DNA from: JABWAN01 sp041918175
GTDB taxonomy: Bacteria > Zhuqueibacterota > Zhuqueibacteria > Zhuqueibacterales > Zhuqueibacteraceae
Direction of reading: 5' to 3'
Assembly (NCBI GenBank): GCA_041918175.1
Contig: JAYRWE010000048.1
Span: 1-64,000, forward strand
Length of the DNA: 64,000 nucleotides
Each line of letters starts with the position of its first letter. Position 1 is the first letter of the stretch. The notes under the pieces were generated by a model. That model saw only the letters and a program-made list of their open reading frames with translations, searched no databases and was not told the origin of the DNA. Of the stretch, positions 8,948-17,414 are shown one piece after another. The position numbers were made by a program, and so were the translations under genes.

Positions 8948-10149
8948 ACTTGAACCCAAATCGCAACAAACGTTTTGCGCTGGTGCTTGCGCTTGCGGCT
9001 CTTGCCGCGTGGAGTTGCGCGCGCGAATCCAAACCATTGATTAGTTCCGCGCCTCCAGCCAAGCTTGAGAACGTTGTGAAAGAATCCGAATTGGCAACGG
9101 TCACGCTTTCGCCCGAAGCGGAACAACGTCTCGGCGTTGCAACCAAAGCCGTCGAACTCCGCAAGCTGCCGCATGTGACAAAACGCGGCGGCGAAATCGT
9201 TGCGCCGCCCGGAAAACGTATCGTGATCACCGCGCCCGTTGCCGGAGTGGTGCTCGCGCCGCTTGGAGCATTGCCGCAAACCGGCGCGTTCGTGCGCAAA
9301 GGTCAAACGATTTTTCGTTTGCTGCCCTTGCCCTCGAACGCCGACCTGCTCGGCACGCGCGATGAAGTGGCGCTCAAGAAAATGCAATTCGAAGTCGCGC
9401 AAGCCAAAGCGCAACGCGCCGCGCAATTGTTGTTGGATAAAGCCGGCAGCGTGAAAGCAAAAGAAGAGACCGAAGCGGAAATGCTCGCTGCGGAGGCCGC
9501 ATACAAAGCCGCGGAAGCGCGCGTGCAACTCACCAACAACACCGCGCCGGATTCTTCCGCGCTCGCATTGGCAACGATGCCGCTTGCTGCGCCCTTCGAT
9601 GGCGTGATTCAACAAATCGACATTACGCCGCGACAAACCGTTTCCGCGGGCGCGGCTTTGTTTGAAGTCGCGAACCAAAATCCTGTTTGGGTGCGCGTGC
9701 CGGTTTATGTCGGCGACCTTGCGAAGATTGACGCCTCGCAGCCCGCGCAAGTCACGCTGCTGGGCGAAACGAACGGCGCTTCGCATGAAGCGCGGCCCGT
9801 GCAAGGCCCGCCGCAGAGCAACGCCCATGCGGCTTCCGCCGATCTTTTTTATGAAATAACAAATGACGCGCGGCAATTTCGCCTCGGCCAAAAAATGGAA
9901 GTAACGCTCGCGCAAAAATCCGAGACGGAAAGTTTGGTCGTGCCGTTCTCCGCGATTCTCTATGACATTCACGGCGGCGAATGGGTGTATGAACAAATCG
10001 CGCCGCAAAAATTCGCGCGCCGCCGCGTAGAGATGCGCAGCGTGATCAACGGCAACGCCCTGCTCGCGCGCGGCCCCAAGCCCGGCACACAAGTGGTAAT
10101 TGCAGGCGCAGCGGAAATATTTGGGACGGAGTTCGGAGGGGGAAAGTGA
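8944..10149 (+). CDS. RND efflux periplasmic adaptor (HlyD/CusB-like lipoprotein)
   Basis: The 401-residue protein starts with a lipoprotein signal (lipobox AAWSC). It has a biotinyl-lipoyl-like half (about 75-115), an alpha-helical hairpin (about 130-190), the second lipoyl half (PFDGVIQQIDITPRQTVSAG), and beta-barrel and membrane-proximal domains. This is the adaptor order of CusB/CzcB-type membrane-fusion proteins. Its start overlaps the preceding gene by 4 bp. The pump gene would be expected next but is displaced by a minus-strand toxin-antitoxin pair. The substrate is unknown; the family resemblance favours cations or small toxic molecules. Confidence 0.9.
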   Translation: MNLNPNRNKRFALVLALAALAAWSCARESKPLISSAPPAKLENVVKESELATVTLSPEAEQRLGVATKAVELRKLPHVTKRGGEIVAPPGKRIVITAPVAGVVLAPLGALPQTGAFVRKGQTIFRLLPLPSNADLLGTRDEVALKKMQFEVAQAKAQRAAQLLLDKAGSVKAKEETEAEMLAAEAAYKAAEARVQLTNNTAPDSSALALATMPLAAPFDGVIQQIDITPRQTVSAGAALFEVANQNPVWVRVPVYVGDLAKIDASQPAQVTLLGETNGASHEARPVQGPPQSNAHAASADLFYEITNDARQFRLGQKMEVTLAQKSETESLVVPFSAILYDIHGGEWVYEQIAPQKFARRRVEMRSVINGNALLARGPKPGTQVVIAGAAEIFGTEFGGGK

Positions 10150-10160
10150 AGCGTGATTTG

Positions 10161-10550
10161 TTAGCTCGCCAATAGATGTTGATTGACTTCTTTGATCACA
10201 TCATTGAGCGAAGGCTTCATGATAGCAACGACACGATCCGGAAGATGTTTGTGATTCGGGAAAGTGGCAAGATCGGGGAAATGAGGCGTGTTGTCGTATC
10301 GAAAAATGAGGGTGTTGTTTTTATCCTGAAAATGATAACGATAAGAAAGATGCGCAATATCGCCTGATACAATCGTCACAGCTTCATTGGCTTCCAATAG
10401 ATGGCCTGTTGCAAATCGGGCACGAACACGTAAATTGGCGCGTTCGGTGCCGAGTATTTCCTCAACGTACTTCTCATAGTGACAAGCCTTGAGAGTTTGA
10501 AAGCCGGCTTCGATCTCAGCTAGATAATCGGAGAGCAGATTATGCTGCAT
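10161..10550 (-). CDS. TumE-like toxin (DUF6516 family)
   Basis: The 129-residue protein has the DUF6516 signature: an aromatic beta-rich centre followed by FRYDNTPH, then NHKHLPD and an amphipathic C-terminal helix. This family is annotated as the toxin of TumA/TumE type II toxin-antitoxin modules. Its ATG lies within the antitoxin stop region, so the frames overlap by 11 bp and translation is coupled. A paralogous protein is encoded at 33395-33772. The pair is transcribed against the surrounding efflux genes, consistent with insertion as a cassette. The toxic activity is not established from sequence. Confidence 0.75.
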   Translation of the reverse strand: MQHNLLSDYLAEIEAGFQTLKACHYEKYVEEILGTERANLRVRARFATGHLLEANEAVTIVSGDIAHLSYRYHFQDKNNTLIFRYDNTPHFPDLATFPNHKHLPDRVVAIMKPSLNDVIKEVNQHLLAS

Positions 10551-10770
10551 AGCTCAAGCGCTCTTCCACTTCGGCCTTGAGGGCTCGGAGGTTCTCATAA
10601 TCATTCGCCCATTCGACGAAGTCAATTGAATCGTCGAGCTGGCCTTTGTGGAATTGATCAAAAAAATCTTCCGAGGAAAGCTGATACCGCTTTTCATAAA
10701 GATTGAGGCGCTTGGCTAACGCGATAATCGCGTCCACGCGCGAGTAATAAATCGTTGTTTGCTTCTGCAT
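10540..10770 (-). CDS. TumA-like antitoxin partner
   Basis: A 76-residue acidic, helical protein starts at the ATG preceded by AAAGGC; longer open frames upstream lack a ribosome-binding site. It immediately precedes and overlaps the TumE-like gene. Its middle carries the pattern DFF-x(8)-LDDSIDFVEWA, which matches the shape of the 33769-34002 partner (EAFVQ-x(5)-GELEESKDFIMWLG). The two are probably distant homologues with a shared module of Glu/Asp-rich turn plus aromatic helix. A role as cognate antitoxin is inferred from gene order and size. Confidence 0.65.
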   Translation of the reverse strand: MQKQTTIYYSRVDAIIALAKRLNLYEKRYQLSSEDFFDQFHKGQLDDSIDFVEWANDYENLRALKAEVEERLSYAA

Positions 10771-10900
10771 GATTTTGCCTTTGAGAAAAATTTGAAAACC
10801 TGAGAAAAGATAATCCGCACATGCACAAGAAACAAGTTTCCTTTTCGGCCTTGCACACCAGCTTCCAGTTACAGAAAACCATTCAGCGCGGAGGCGGCAA

Positions 10901-13900
10901 ATGATGCAATGGCTCGTTGCCACCTCTTTGCGATTGCGCGTTGCTGTGGTTGTGCTCGCGTTCGCGTTTATGATCGCGGGTACGCGCATCATCAGCGGCA
11001 CTGCGTTCGACGTGTTCCCCGAGTTTGCGCCGCCGCTCGTCGAAATTCAAACCGAAGCGCCCGGCCTTTCCACTTCCGAAGTGGAAGCGCTTGTCACCGT
11101 GCCGATTGAAAACGCGCTCAACGGAACTTCGTGGCTCAAGACCGTGCGCTCGAAATCCGTTCTCGGACTTTCCTCCGTCGTGTTGATCTTTCAAGAAGGC
11201 ACGGACTTGTTGCAAGCACGCCAACTTGTGCAGGAACGTCTCACGGCTCTCACCGCGCAATTGCCTGCGGTTGCCGAGCCGCCGGTCATTCTCTCCCCCC
11301 TTTCTTCTTTGAGTCGCTTGATGAAAATCGGCGTCTCCTCCAAAAAACTTTCGCAGATGGAAATGACCACCATCGCGAAGTGGACCATTCGCCCGCGCCT
11401 CATGGCGATTCCCGGCGTGGCGAATGTTGCGATTTGGGGCCAGCGCGATCGACAAATCCAAGTGCTCGTTGATCCGCAAAAGCTGCGCACGCACGAAGTC
11501 AGTTTGAACGACGTGCTGCGCGCGACGCGCGATGCGACCGAGATTGGCGGCGGCGGTTTTATCGACACGCCCAATCAACGCCTCGCTGTGGCGCATGTCG
11601 CGCCGATTCATTCGCCGCAAGATTTGGCGCACATTCCCGTGGCTTTGCGCAACGGCTCGCCGCTCACGCTCGGCGATGTCGCGGATTTGCAAGAGGGTTT
11701 TCCGCCGCCGATTGGCGACGCCATTATCAACGACGGGCCTGGCCTTTTGCTCATTGTGGAAAAACAGCCGTGGGGCAACACGCTTGAAGTCACGCACAAA
11801 GTCGAAGCCGCGCTCGCGGCGTTGCGGCCCGGCCTCACGGATCTTGAAATCGATGCGACAATTTTTCGACCGGCTACGTTCATCGAGATGTCGCTCGCGA
11901 ATCTCAATCGCGCCATGCTCATCGGCTGCGTGCTCGTGATTTTGGTGCTCGCGTTTTTTCTGAATGATTGGCGCACGGCCTTCATCAGCGTGCTCGCGAT
12001 TCCGACTTCGCTGCTCGCCGCGGCTTTGATTCTGCACTATCGCGGCGGCACGATCAACACGATGGTGCTCGCGGGCCTCGTCATCGCGCTCGGCGAAGTG
12101 GTGGACGACGCCATCATCGACGTTGAAAACATCATGCGCCGCTTGCGCCTCAATCGCATGGCGGGCAATCCGCAATCATCATTTCACGTCGTGCTCAACG
12201 CTTCGCTCGAAGTGCGCAGCGCGGTTGTGTACGGCAGCTTGATCGTCGGCCTCGTGCTGTTGCCGGTGTTCATGCTCGAAGGTTTGTCCGGCTCGTTCTT
12301 TCGTCCGCTCGCGCTTTCTTATGTGCTCGCGATTGGCGCATCGTTGTTCATCGCGCTCACGCTCACGCCTGCGCTGGCGTTGATGCTCTTGCCGCAATCT
12401 ACTCATCAAAAAGAAGACGCGCCGCTCGTGCGTTGGTTGAAACGGCATTACGCGGCGCTCTTGCCCAAACTCATCCGTCGCCCGCAAGCCGTTACGCGCT
12501 TTGTTGTTGGCGCATTGCTCCTCGCCGCGATCACATTTCCTTTTCTCGGTGAAGAATTTCTGCCGCATTTTAAAGAGTACGATTTTTTGATGCACTGGGT
12601 GGAGAAGCCCGGCACTTCGCTCGAAGCCATGGATCGCATCACCGTGCGCGCGAGTCAAGAGCTGCGCGCGATTCCCGGTGTGCGCAATTTCGGCTCGCAC
12701 ATTGGCCGCGCCGAAGTCGCCGATGAAGTTGTCGGCCCCAACTTCACAGAGTTGTGGATCAGCCTCGATCCAAATGTTGATTATGAACCCACAGTCGCGA
12801 AGATTCAAAAAGTCGTGGATGGTTATCCCGGCCTTTATCGTGATCTGCTCACGTATTTGCGCGAGCGCATCAAAGAAGTGCTCACCGGCGCGAGCGCAAC
12901 GTTGGTCGTGCGCATCTATGGTGAGAATCTTGACGTGCTGCGCACGAAGGCGGAAGAAGTGCGCGTCGCGATTGCGGGCGTCGAGGGCATTGCTGATTTG
13001 AAAGTGCAGCCGCAAATTCTTGTGCCGCAAATCGAAGTGCATTTCAAGCCCGAAGCCGCGGCGCAATTCGGGCTCACGCCCGGCGAAGTGCGACGCGCGG
13101 CCACGACTTTGATCAAAGGCACAAAGGTGGGCGAGTTTTATGAAGAACAAAAAGTTTTCGATGTAGTGGTCTGGGGCGCGCCGCATGTACGCAGCCAAAT
13201 TGAAGACGTGCGCGATTTGAGAATAACCACGCCTTCCGGTGCGATGATTCCACTGCGCGAAGTCGCGGAAATTTTCATCGCGCCTACGCCCAATCAAATC
13301 ACGCGCGAGGCGGCCTCGCGTTATATCGACGTGACCTGCAACGTGCGCGACCGCAGCCTCGGCAATGTCGCGCGCGATATCGAAAACAAAGTACAAAACG
13401 TGCCGTTTGAACGCGGCTATCATCCCGAGTTCTTGGGCGAATACGCGGCGCAGCAAGCTTCGAAGAATCGTTTGCTCGCCGTGTCGCTGCTCGCCATTGT
13501 CGGCATCCTGCTCATTCTGCACGCGGACTTTGGCTCTGCGCGACTCGCGCTGCTCGTGTTTTTGAGTTTGCCGTTCGCGCTCGTCGGCAGTGTGCTCAGC
13601 GTGATTCTCACGGGCGGCGTGCTCTCGCTCGGCTCGCTCGTGGGCTTCGTCACGGTGCTCGGCATCGCGGGCCGCAACGGCATCATGCTCATCAGTCACT
13701 ATCGCCATTTGGAAAAAGAAGAAGGCATGCTTTTCGGTTTGGAGTTGATTCAACGCGGCGCGATGGAGCGCCTCGCGCCGATTTTAATGACCGCGCTCGC
13801 AGCCGCGCTGGCATTGCTTCCCATCGTGCTCGGCGGCAATCGCCCCGGCCATGAAATTGAGCATCCGATGGCCGTCGTCATTCTCGGCGGCTTGATCACT

Positions 13901-13969
13901 TCCACCGCGCTCAATCTTTTTTTCATGCCGGTGTTGTATTTGAAGTTTGGGCGGAAACAATGGCAATAG
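10901..13969 (+). CDS. Efflux RND transporter permease (CusA/CzcA-related)
   Basis: The 1022-residue inner-membrane pump has the duplicated RND layout: TM1 (about 10-32), a large periplasmic loop, TM2-6, the long connecting loop, TM7, a second periplasmic loop and TM8-12. The motif GEVVDDAIIDVENI near residues 397-410 supplies the acidic proton-relay residues in TM4. Length and motifs fit the heavy-metal-efflux branch more than the drug-efflux AcrB branch. GGAGG lies six bases before the first ATG. It is the expected third component for the TolC-like and HlyD-like genes upstream, separated from them by the toxin-antitoxin pair, so it may now rely on readthrough or its own promoter. Confidence 0.95.
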   Translation: MMQWLVATSLRLRVAVVVLAFAFMIAGTRIISGTAFDVFPEFAPPLVEIQTEAPGLSTSEVEALVTVPIENALNGTSWLKTVRSKSVLGLSSVVLIFQEGTDLLQARQLVQERLTALTAQLPAVAEPPVILSPLSSLSRLMKIGVSSKKLSQMEMTTIAKWTIRPRLMAIPGVANVAIWGQRDRQIQVLVDPQKLRTHEVSLNDVLRATRDATEIGGGGFIDTPNQRLAVAHVAPIHSPQDLAHIPVALRNGSPLTLGDVADLQEGFPPPIGDAIINDGPGLLLIVEKQPWGNTLEVTHKVEAALAALRPGLTDLEIDATIFRPATFIEMSLANLNRAMLIGCVLVILVLAFFLNDWRTAFISVLAIPTSLLAAALILHYRGGTINTMVLAGLVIALGEVVDDAIIDVENIMRRLRLNRMAGNPQSSFHVVLNASLEVRSAVVYGSLIVGLVLLPVFMLEGLSGSFFRPLALSYVLAIGASLFIALTLTPALALMLLPQSTHQKEDAPLVRWLKRHYAALLPKLIRRPQAVTRFVVGALLLAAITFPFLGEEFLPHFKEYDFLMHWVEKPGTSLEAMDRITVRASQELRAIPGVRNFGSHIGRAEVADEVVGPNFTELWISLDPNVDYEPTVAKIQKVVDGYPGLYRDLLTYLRERIKEVLTGASATLVVRIYGENLDVLRTKAEEVRVAIAGVEGIADLKVQPQILVPQIEVHFKPEAAAQFGLTPGEVRRAATTLIKGTKVGEFYEEQKVFDVVVWGAPHVRSQIEDVRDLRITTPSGAMIPLREVAEIFIAPTPNQITREAASRYIDVTCNVRDRSLGNVARDIENKVQNVPFERGYHPEFLGEYAAQQASKNRLLAVSLLAIVGILLILHADFGSARLALLVFLSLPFALVGSVLSVILTGGVLSLGSLVGFVTVLGIAGRNGIMLISHYRHLEKEEGMLFGLELIQRGAMERLAPILMTALAAALALLPIVLGGNRPGHEIEHPMAVVILGGLITSTALNLFFMPVLYLKFGRKQWQ

Positions 13970-14252
13970 AAATTCGCGGCAGTTTTTTCTCCGTGGCTTT
14001 TGCATCAAGATTCTGCGTTGGCGGATTTAAATCGTGCTCTTAAAAAATTCTTCTCAAGTTTGTTCCTCGTCGCGATCACTTCTTAAGGAAACACCTCCAT
14101 GACAATACCGCACCAATTTTCGCTCTAAACCTTCTCCGTCATCACCCCGTCTAACCCAATGCTTTGACAGAGCAACGTCGTTCATTCATCCCCAACCGAA
14201 AGCCGGCCTTCTGCAACACGAGCTTGACAATGAGCGCGAGATCATTCAACGC

Positions 14253-14759
14253 TTGCAAGCGGGTGATGTGCGCGCTTATGAAATCATTTATCGCCGTTTC
14301 GAGCAAACACTATTGCGCGTTGGCCTGCGTATGCTCGGCAACAAAGAAGAAGCGGAAGATGCGGTACAAATTACGTTTCTCAAATTATATCGCAGCCGCG
14401 GGCAGTTTCAATTCGGCGCGCGTTTCAGCACGTATTTATTTCGCATCATGATGAATGTGTGCTTCGACCGTCTCCGCCAACGCAAAGGTGAGCACGCGCA
14501 AAAACTACCGGAGCGCGAATTGTCTTACACGCCAAGCGTTGAATTGCGCGTGCAACTGGAAGAGGCCATTGCCACGCTGCCGGAGCGCATGCGCGCGTGC
14601 TTCGTCATGTTCGCGCTCGAAGAAATGAAACAAGAAGACATTGCCGCAGCGCTCGAGTTAAGCCTCGGCACGGTGAAGGCGCAGATTTTTCATGCAAAAC
14701 AAAAGCTGCGCGCACTGCTGAAGGAAGCGCCGGCCAATTCCCCCCTTGAGGGGGGTTAG
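14253..14759 (+). CDS. ECF-type RNA polymerase sigma factor
   Basis: Sigma-70 region 2 (about 20-80, with EDAVQITFLKLYR) and region 4 (about 100-155, LPERMRACFVMFALEEM then a helix-turn-helix EDIAAALELSLGTVKAQI) are clear. The listed start is TTG at 14253, but homologous sequence (LDNEREIIQRLQAGD) continues upstream in frame to about CTG 14211, and there is no in-frame ATG before a stop at 14100. The true start is unresolved: a rare codon or a frameshift. The last seven residues and the stop lie in the repeat at 14736-14862. The anti-sigma gene follows, then an exported beta-repeat protein. Confidence 0.85.
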   Translation: MQAGDVRAYEIIYRRFEQTLLRVGLRMLGNKEEAEDAVQITFLKLYRSRGQFQFGARFSTYLFRIMMNVCFDRLRQRKGEHAQKLPERELSYTPSVELRVQLEEAIATLPERMRACFVMFALEEMKQEDIAAALELSLGTVKAQIFHAKQKLRALLKEAPANSPLEGG

Positions 14760-14862
14760 GGGGTGTTCTTGAAGCGAGAATCATCCTGCAATTTTTCAAA
14801 AAATAATTTGAACGGTACATGATTCCGAGCGACACCCCCTGGCCCCCTCTAAGGGGGGAATC
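14736..14862. repeat. MITE-like element with CCCCCCTTGAGGGGGG arms
   Basis: The two 32-bp ends (14736-14768 and 14831-14862) are near-perfect inverted repeats. The core of the arm is itself a palindrome, TTCCCCCCTTGAGGGGGG, followed by a TAGGGGGTGT-like tail. A second member is at 28321-28433. The left end provides the sigma-factor stop codon, and the right end lies 25 bp before the anti-sigma ATG. Confidence 0.7.
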
Positions 14863-14887
14863 TTTCACAAACCCCAACGAGCCTCGC

Positions 14888-15511
14888 ATGACCTGCGACT
14901 TCTATCGCCAACACGAACTCGGTGAACTCACCGCCGACGCATTTGCACAGCACGCGCGCGAGTGCGCCGATTGCCAAAAACTGTGCGCGCAAGATCAGCA
15001 GCTTATGCAAACGGCCCGCGCGCTCGCAACGTCTTCAGCTTCGCCTTTCTTGTGGGCAAAAATTGCGAACACGCTACGCGCAGAGCAACAACGCGAAACG
15101 CGCTTGCAGACGCGCTTTGCGAAAGCACAAAAATTCGTTGCTTATGCCCTTGCTGCAAGTTTGCTCCTCGGCCTGAGCGTGAGCGCGCTCTTCATGCGTT
15201 CCAACGACGACGCCGTTGGCAAAGGTGTGCTCGCGGCCGCCGCATTGCAGCAAGTGGTGCAAAAGGAAAGAGAGTATGAATCTGCGATTGCCGCGCTCGA
15301 ACGCGCCACCACGCCGCAGCTTGCGCAATTGCCCAGGGATTTGATGCTGCTCTACCGCGATCGCCTCGCCACGATCGATACACAAATCGCGCGCTGCCGC
15401 GAAGCGCTTGCGGAGAATCCCGGCAACGGGCATTTGCGACGCTATATGCTCATGGCCCTGCAAGATAAAAAGGAAACGTTGCAAGAACTCGCCACACAAC
15501 GTGAAGGTTAG
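14888..15511 (+). CDS. Zinc-finger anti-sigma factor (zf-HC2 type)
   Basis: The 207-residue protein starts at ATG 14888; an upstream in-frame extension would be encoded by the repeat and is unlikely. The N-terminal domain holds the ZAS motif HARECADC (H-x3-C-x2-C), the signature of anti-sigma factors that sequester ECF sigma factors. One membrane helix follows (about 83-103), then a C-terminal periplasmic part rich in Leu, Arg and Glu helices. It pairs with the sigma factor at 14253. A second pair with the same order lies at 29913-31413. Confidence 0.85.
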   Translation: MTCDFYRQHELGELTADAFAQHARECADCQKLCAQDQQLMQTARALATSSASPFLWAKIANTLRAEQQRETRLQTRFAKAQKFVAYALAASLLLGLSVSALFMRSNDDAVGKGVLAAAALQQVVQKEREYESAIAALERATTPQLAQLPRDLMLLYRDRLATIDTQIARCREALAENPGNGHLRRYMLMALQDKKETLQELATQREG

Positions 15512-15680
15512 TTTGTAGTGCACTGTGACCATGGTTTTTTGTAGCTCCGGCCCATTGTGGCCGCTCTTCACTCGCATAAATTTTCGGTGCGATAAGCTTC
15601 CGGAGCCGAAGGCCTGAGCTGTTGCAACGCATGCCGGTCGAACTCGAAATCATCCAACGTCATCTTCTCACGAGGTAAAC

Positions 15681-17336
15681 ATGAATACGATTAAGCGACT
15701 TCTGTGCCTCCTCGCGCTTCTACTTTTTACCACAGGCTTGCGCGCCGAAAAAGGCGCAGAGACGCGCACCACCGCAAGTCGTACCTACACGGCTCGCATT
15801 GCCGCCGCGTCGGGCAAGACGCTCTTTGTGGATAAAATGCAAGCTGAGATTGAAATCACGGGCACGATGGGCAATGACATCTCAGCCGAAGCCACAGTCG
15901 AAGTCAGCGATCTGGCCGCGCAAGAGATTGAAGATTTTTTTAGCAAACTGCGCTTTGTGTTCGAACCGTATCGCGAAGGCGTTCGCTTGCGACTCGATTT
16001 GCCCACGGAGACGGTGCGGCGCAGATCATACACCGGCCTGCAAAGCTTGTTGCGCGAATGGTTCGGCATGAAGGTGAATGAAGAGATTTCCAGTTCCGTC
16101 GTGCTCCATTTGCGCGTGCCGCAGCAGCAAAATTTGCAAATTGAAAACGCGTATGGCGACCTGAAGGTCAACAGCGTGAGCGGCGATTTGCGTTTGGAAA
16201 ATAATTCAGGCGAAGTGCAGGTGGAAAATTGCGGCGGGCAATTGCTTTTGAACAATGATTATGCGGCGGTATCCGTGCGTGATTTTGCCGGCGCCGTGCA
16301 AATCTCCAATGGCAGCGGCGAAGTTTTTCTCTCCAACATCAGCGGCGCGGCGCAGATCGAGAGCAGCTACAAATCCGTCAACTTCGCAAACATTGGCGGC
16401 ACATTGACGATTGCCGCGCCGAGCAGCGACGTCATCGGCAAAAACGTGCGCGGCGATTGCGCCATCACGAGTTCTTATAAAATCATCGACGTTGCGCATA
16501 TCGCCGGAAGTTTGACGCTCGACGCGCCAAGCAGCACCGTTTCCGTGTTGGATGTGCGCAAAAATGCGCTCCTGCAATCGAGCTACAAACCGATTCGCGT
16601 GGATAGCGTGGGCGGCAATTTAACGCTGCGCGGCGAATCGAGCGCGGTGGACGCGCGCGTGATTGGCGGCGATGCGGATATCACGACGTCATATCAAATC
16701 GTGCGTGTGGAGCAAGTGGGCGGCGGGTTGCGTCTCGACGGCAGTTCGTGCGAGGTCACAGTGCTCGAGGTGCAGCGCGACGTGACGCTCGTCTCTTCAT
16801 ATAAAGATATTCGCGTGAGCAAAATCCGCGGCAATTTGGATATTGACGGCAATTCTTCGAATGTGCTCGTGCGCGACGTCAGCGGCAATGTCAATATTGT
16901 GAGTTCATACAAAACGATTGAAGTGGAGCAAGTGCGCGGCGCGCTCAAAGTGAACGGCGCCTCGTGTAGCGTGAGCGCGAAGAACATCGGCGGCGAGGTT
17001 GATATTACCAACTCGTACAAGTATGTCATCGTGCAAGGCACTTCAAGCTCGATACTCGTGCGCGGGGATAGCAGCCCCATCGAAGTTTTGCGCGTGGAAA
17101 AATTGCCGCCCGGCAGCCGGATTGAGTTGCTCACTTCGTACAAGCCGGTGAGCGTTGCGCTGCCCGCGGCTGCGGAATTGCGCGGCACGCTCTCTTCGCA
17201 ATACGGCAAAGTCCGTTCGGACTTTCCGGTGCTGTTGACCGGAGACGACACACAAAACGCGCGCATAGAAATCGGCGGCGGCAACGTCGGCTTGCTTATT
17301 GAGACGAGCGGGGATATTGTTTTGCGGAAGGAATGA
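15681..17336 (+). CDS. Exported DUF4097-like protein with nine 36-residue beta repeats
   Basis: The 551-residue protein has a signal peptide (about 1-22, ending LRA), a short N-terminal beta region, then nine tandem repeats. Eight are exactly 36 residues (from residue 156 to about 443) and a ninth is 41. Each starts with a [SNT]-x-Y-K/Q-like turn and has a second turn with a Ser-Ser or Ser-Gly step about 20 residues later, so each unit could be two 18-residue solenoid coils. DUF4097 proteins are putative adhesin or envelope-stress proteins. It follows the sigma/anti-sigma pair by 170 bp and is probably their target. Molecular function is unknown. Confidence 0.75.
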   Translation: MNTIKRLLCLLALLLFTTGLRAEKGAETRTTASRTYTARIAAASGKTLFVDKMQAEIEITGTMGNDISAEATVEVSDLAAQEIEDFFSKLRFVFEPYREGVRLRLDLPTETVRRRSYTGLQSLLREWFGMKVNEEISSSVVLHLRVPQQQNLQIENAYGDLKVNSVSGDLRLENNSGEVQVENCGGQLLLNNDYAAVSVRDFAGAVQISNGSGEVFLSNISGAAQIESSYKSVNFANIGGTLTIAAPSSDVIGKNVRGDCAITSSYKIIDVAHIAGSLTLDAPSSTVSVLDVRKNALLQSSYKPIRVDSVGGNLTLRGESSAVDARVIGGDADITTSYQIVRVEQVGGGLRLDGSSCEVTVLEVQRDVTLVSSYKDIRVSKIRGNLDIDGNSSNVLVRDVSGNVNIVSSYKTIEVEQVRGALKVNGASCSVSAKNIGGEVDITNSYKYVIVQGTSSSILVRGDSSPIEVLRVEKLPPGSRIELLTSYKPVSVALPAAAELRGTLSSQYGKVRSDFPVLLTGDDTQNARIEIGGGNVGLLIETSGDIVLRKE

Positions 17337-17348
17337 CGTAAGGCGCTT

Positions 17349-17369
17349 AGCCACGGCTTAGCCGTGGCT
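17349..17369. terminator. Hairpin between convergent genes
   Basis: A perfect 9-bp stem AGCCACGGC-TTA-GCCGTGGCT lies 13 bp after the stop at 17336 and before the minus-strand stop at 17415. It is followed by TATGTTTTA on the plus strand, consistent with a bidirectional terminator. Confidence 0.6.
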
Positions 17370-17414
17370 TATGTTTTATCAAAACGCCATGGCACGTTGA
17401 TTTCGTTCTGCGAC

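Noticed and set aside
12179..13753. 524-codon open frame on the minus strand inside the RND pump gene
   Set aside because: It is a codon-bias shadow: Arg/Glu/His-rich, no domain, no ribosome-binding site, fully overlapped by a certain gene.
14164..14451. Separate 95-codon gene upstream of the sigma factor
   Set aside because: It overlaps the sigma frame out of phase, lacks a recognisable domain and is best explained as a shadow or as the trace of a frameshift.
15681..17336. CRISPR-like periodic repeat
   Set aside because: The period is at protein level (36 residues); DNA copies have diverged and no spacer/repeat structure exists. No CRISPR array was seen anywhere.
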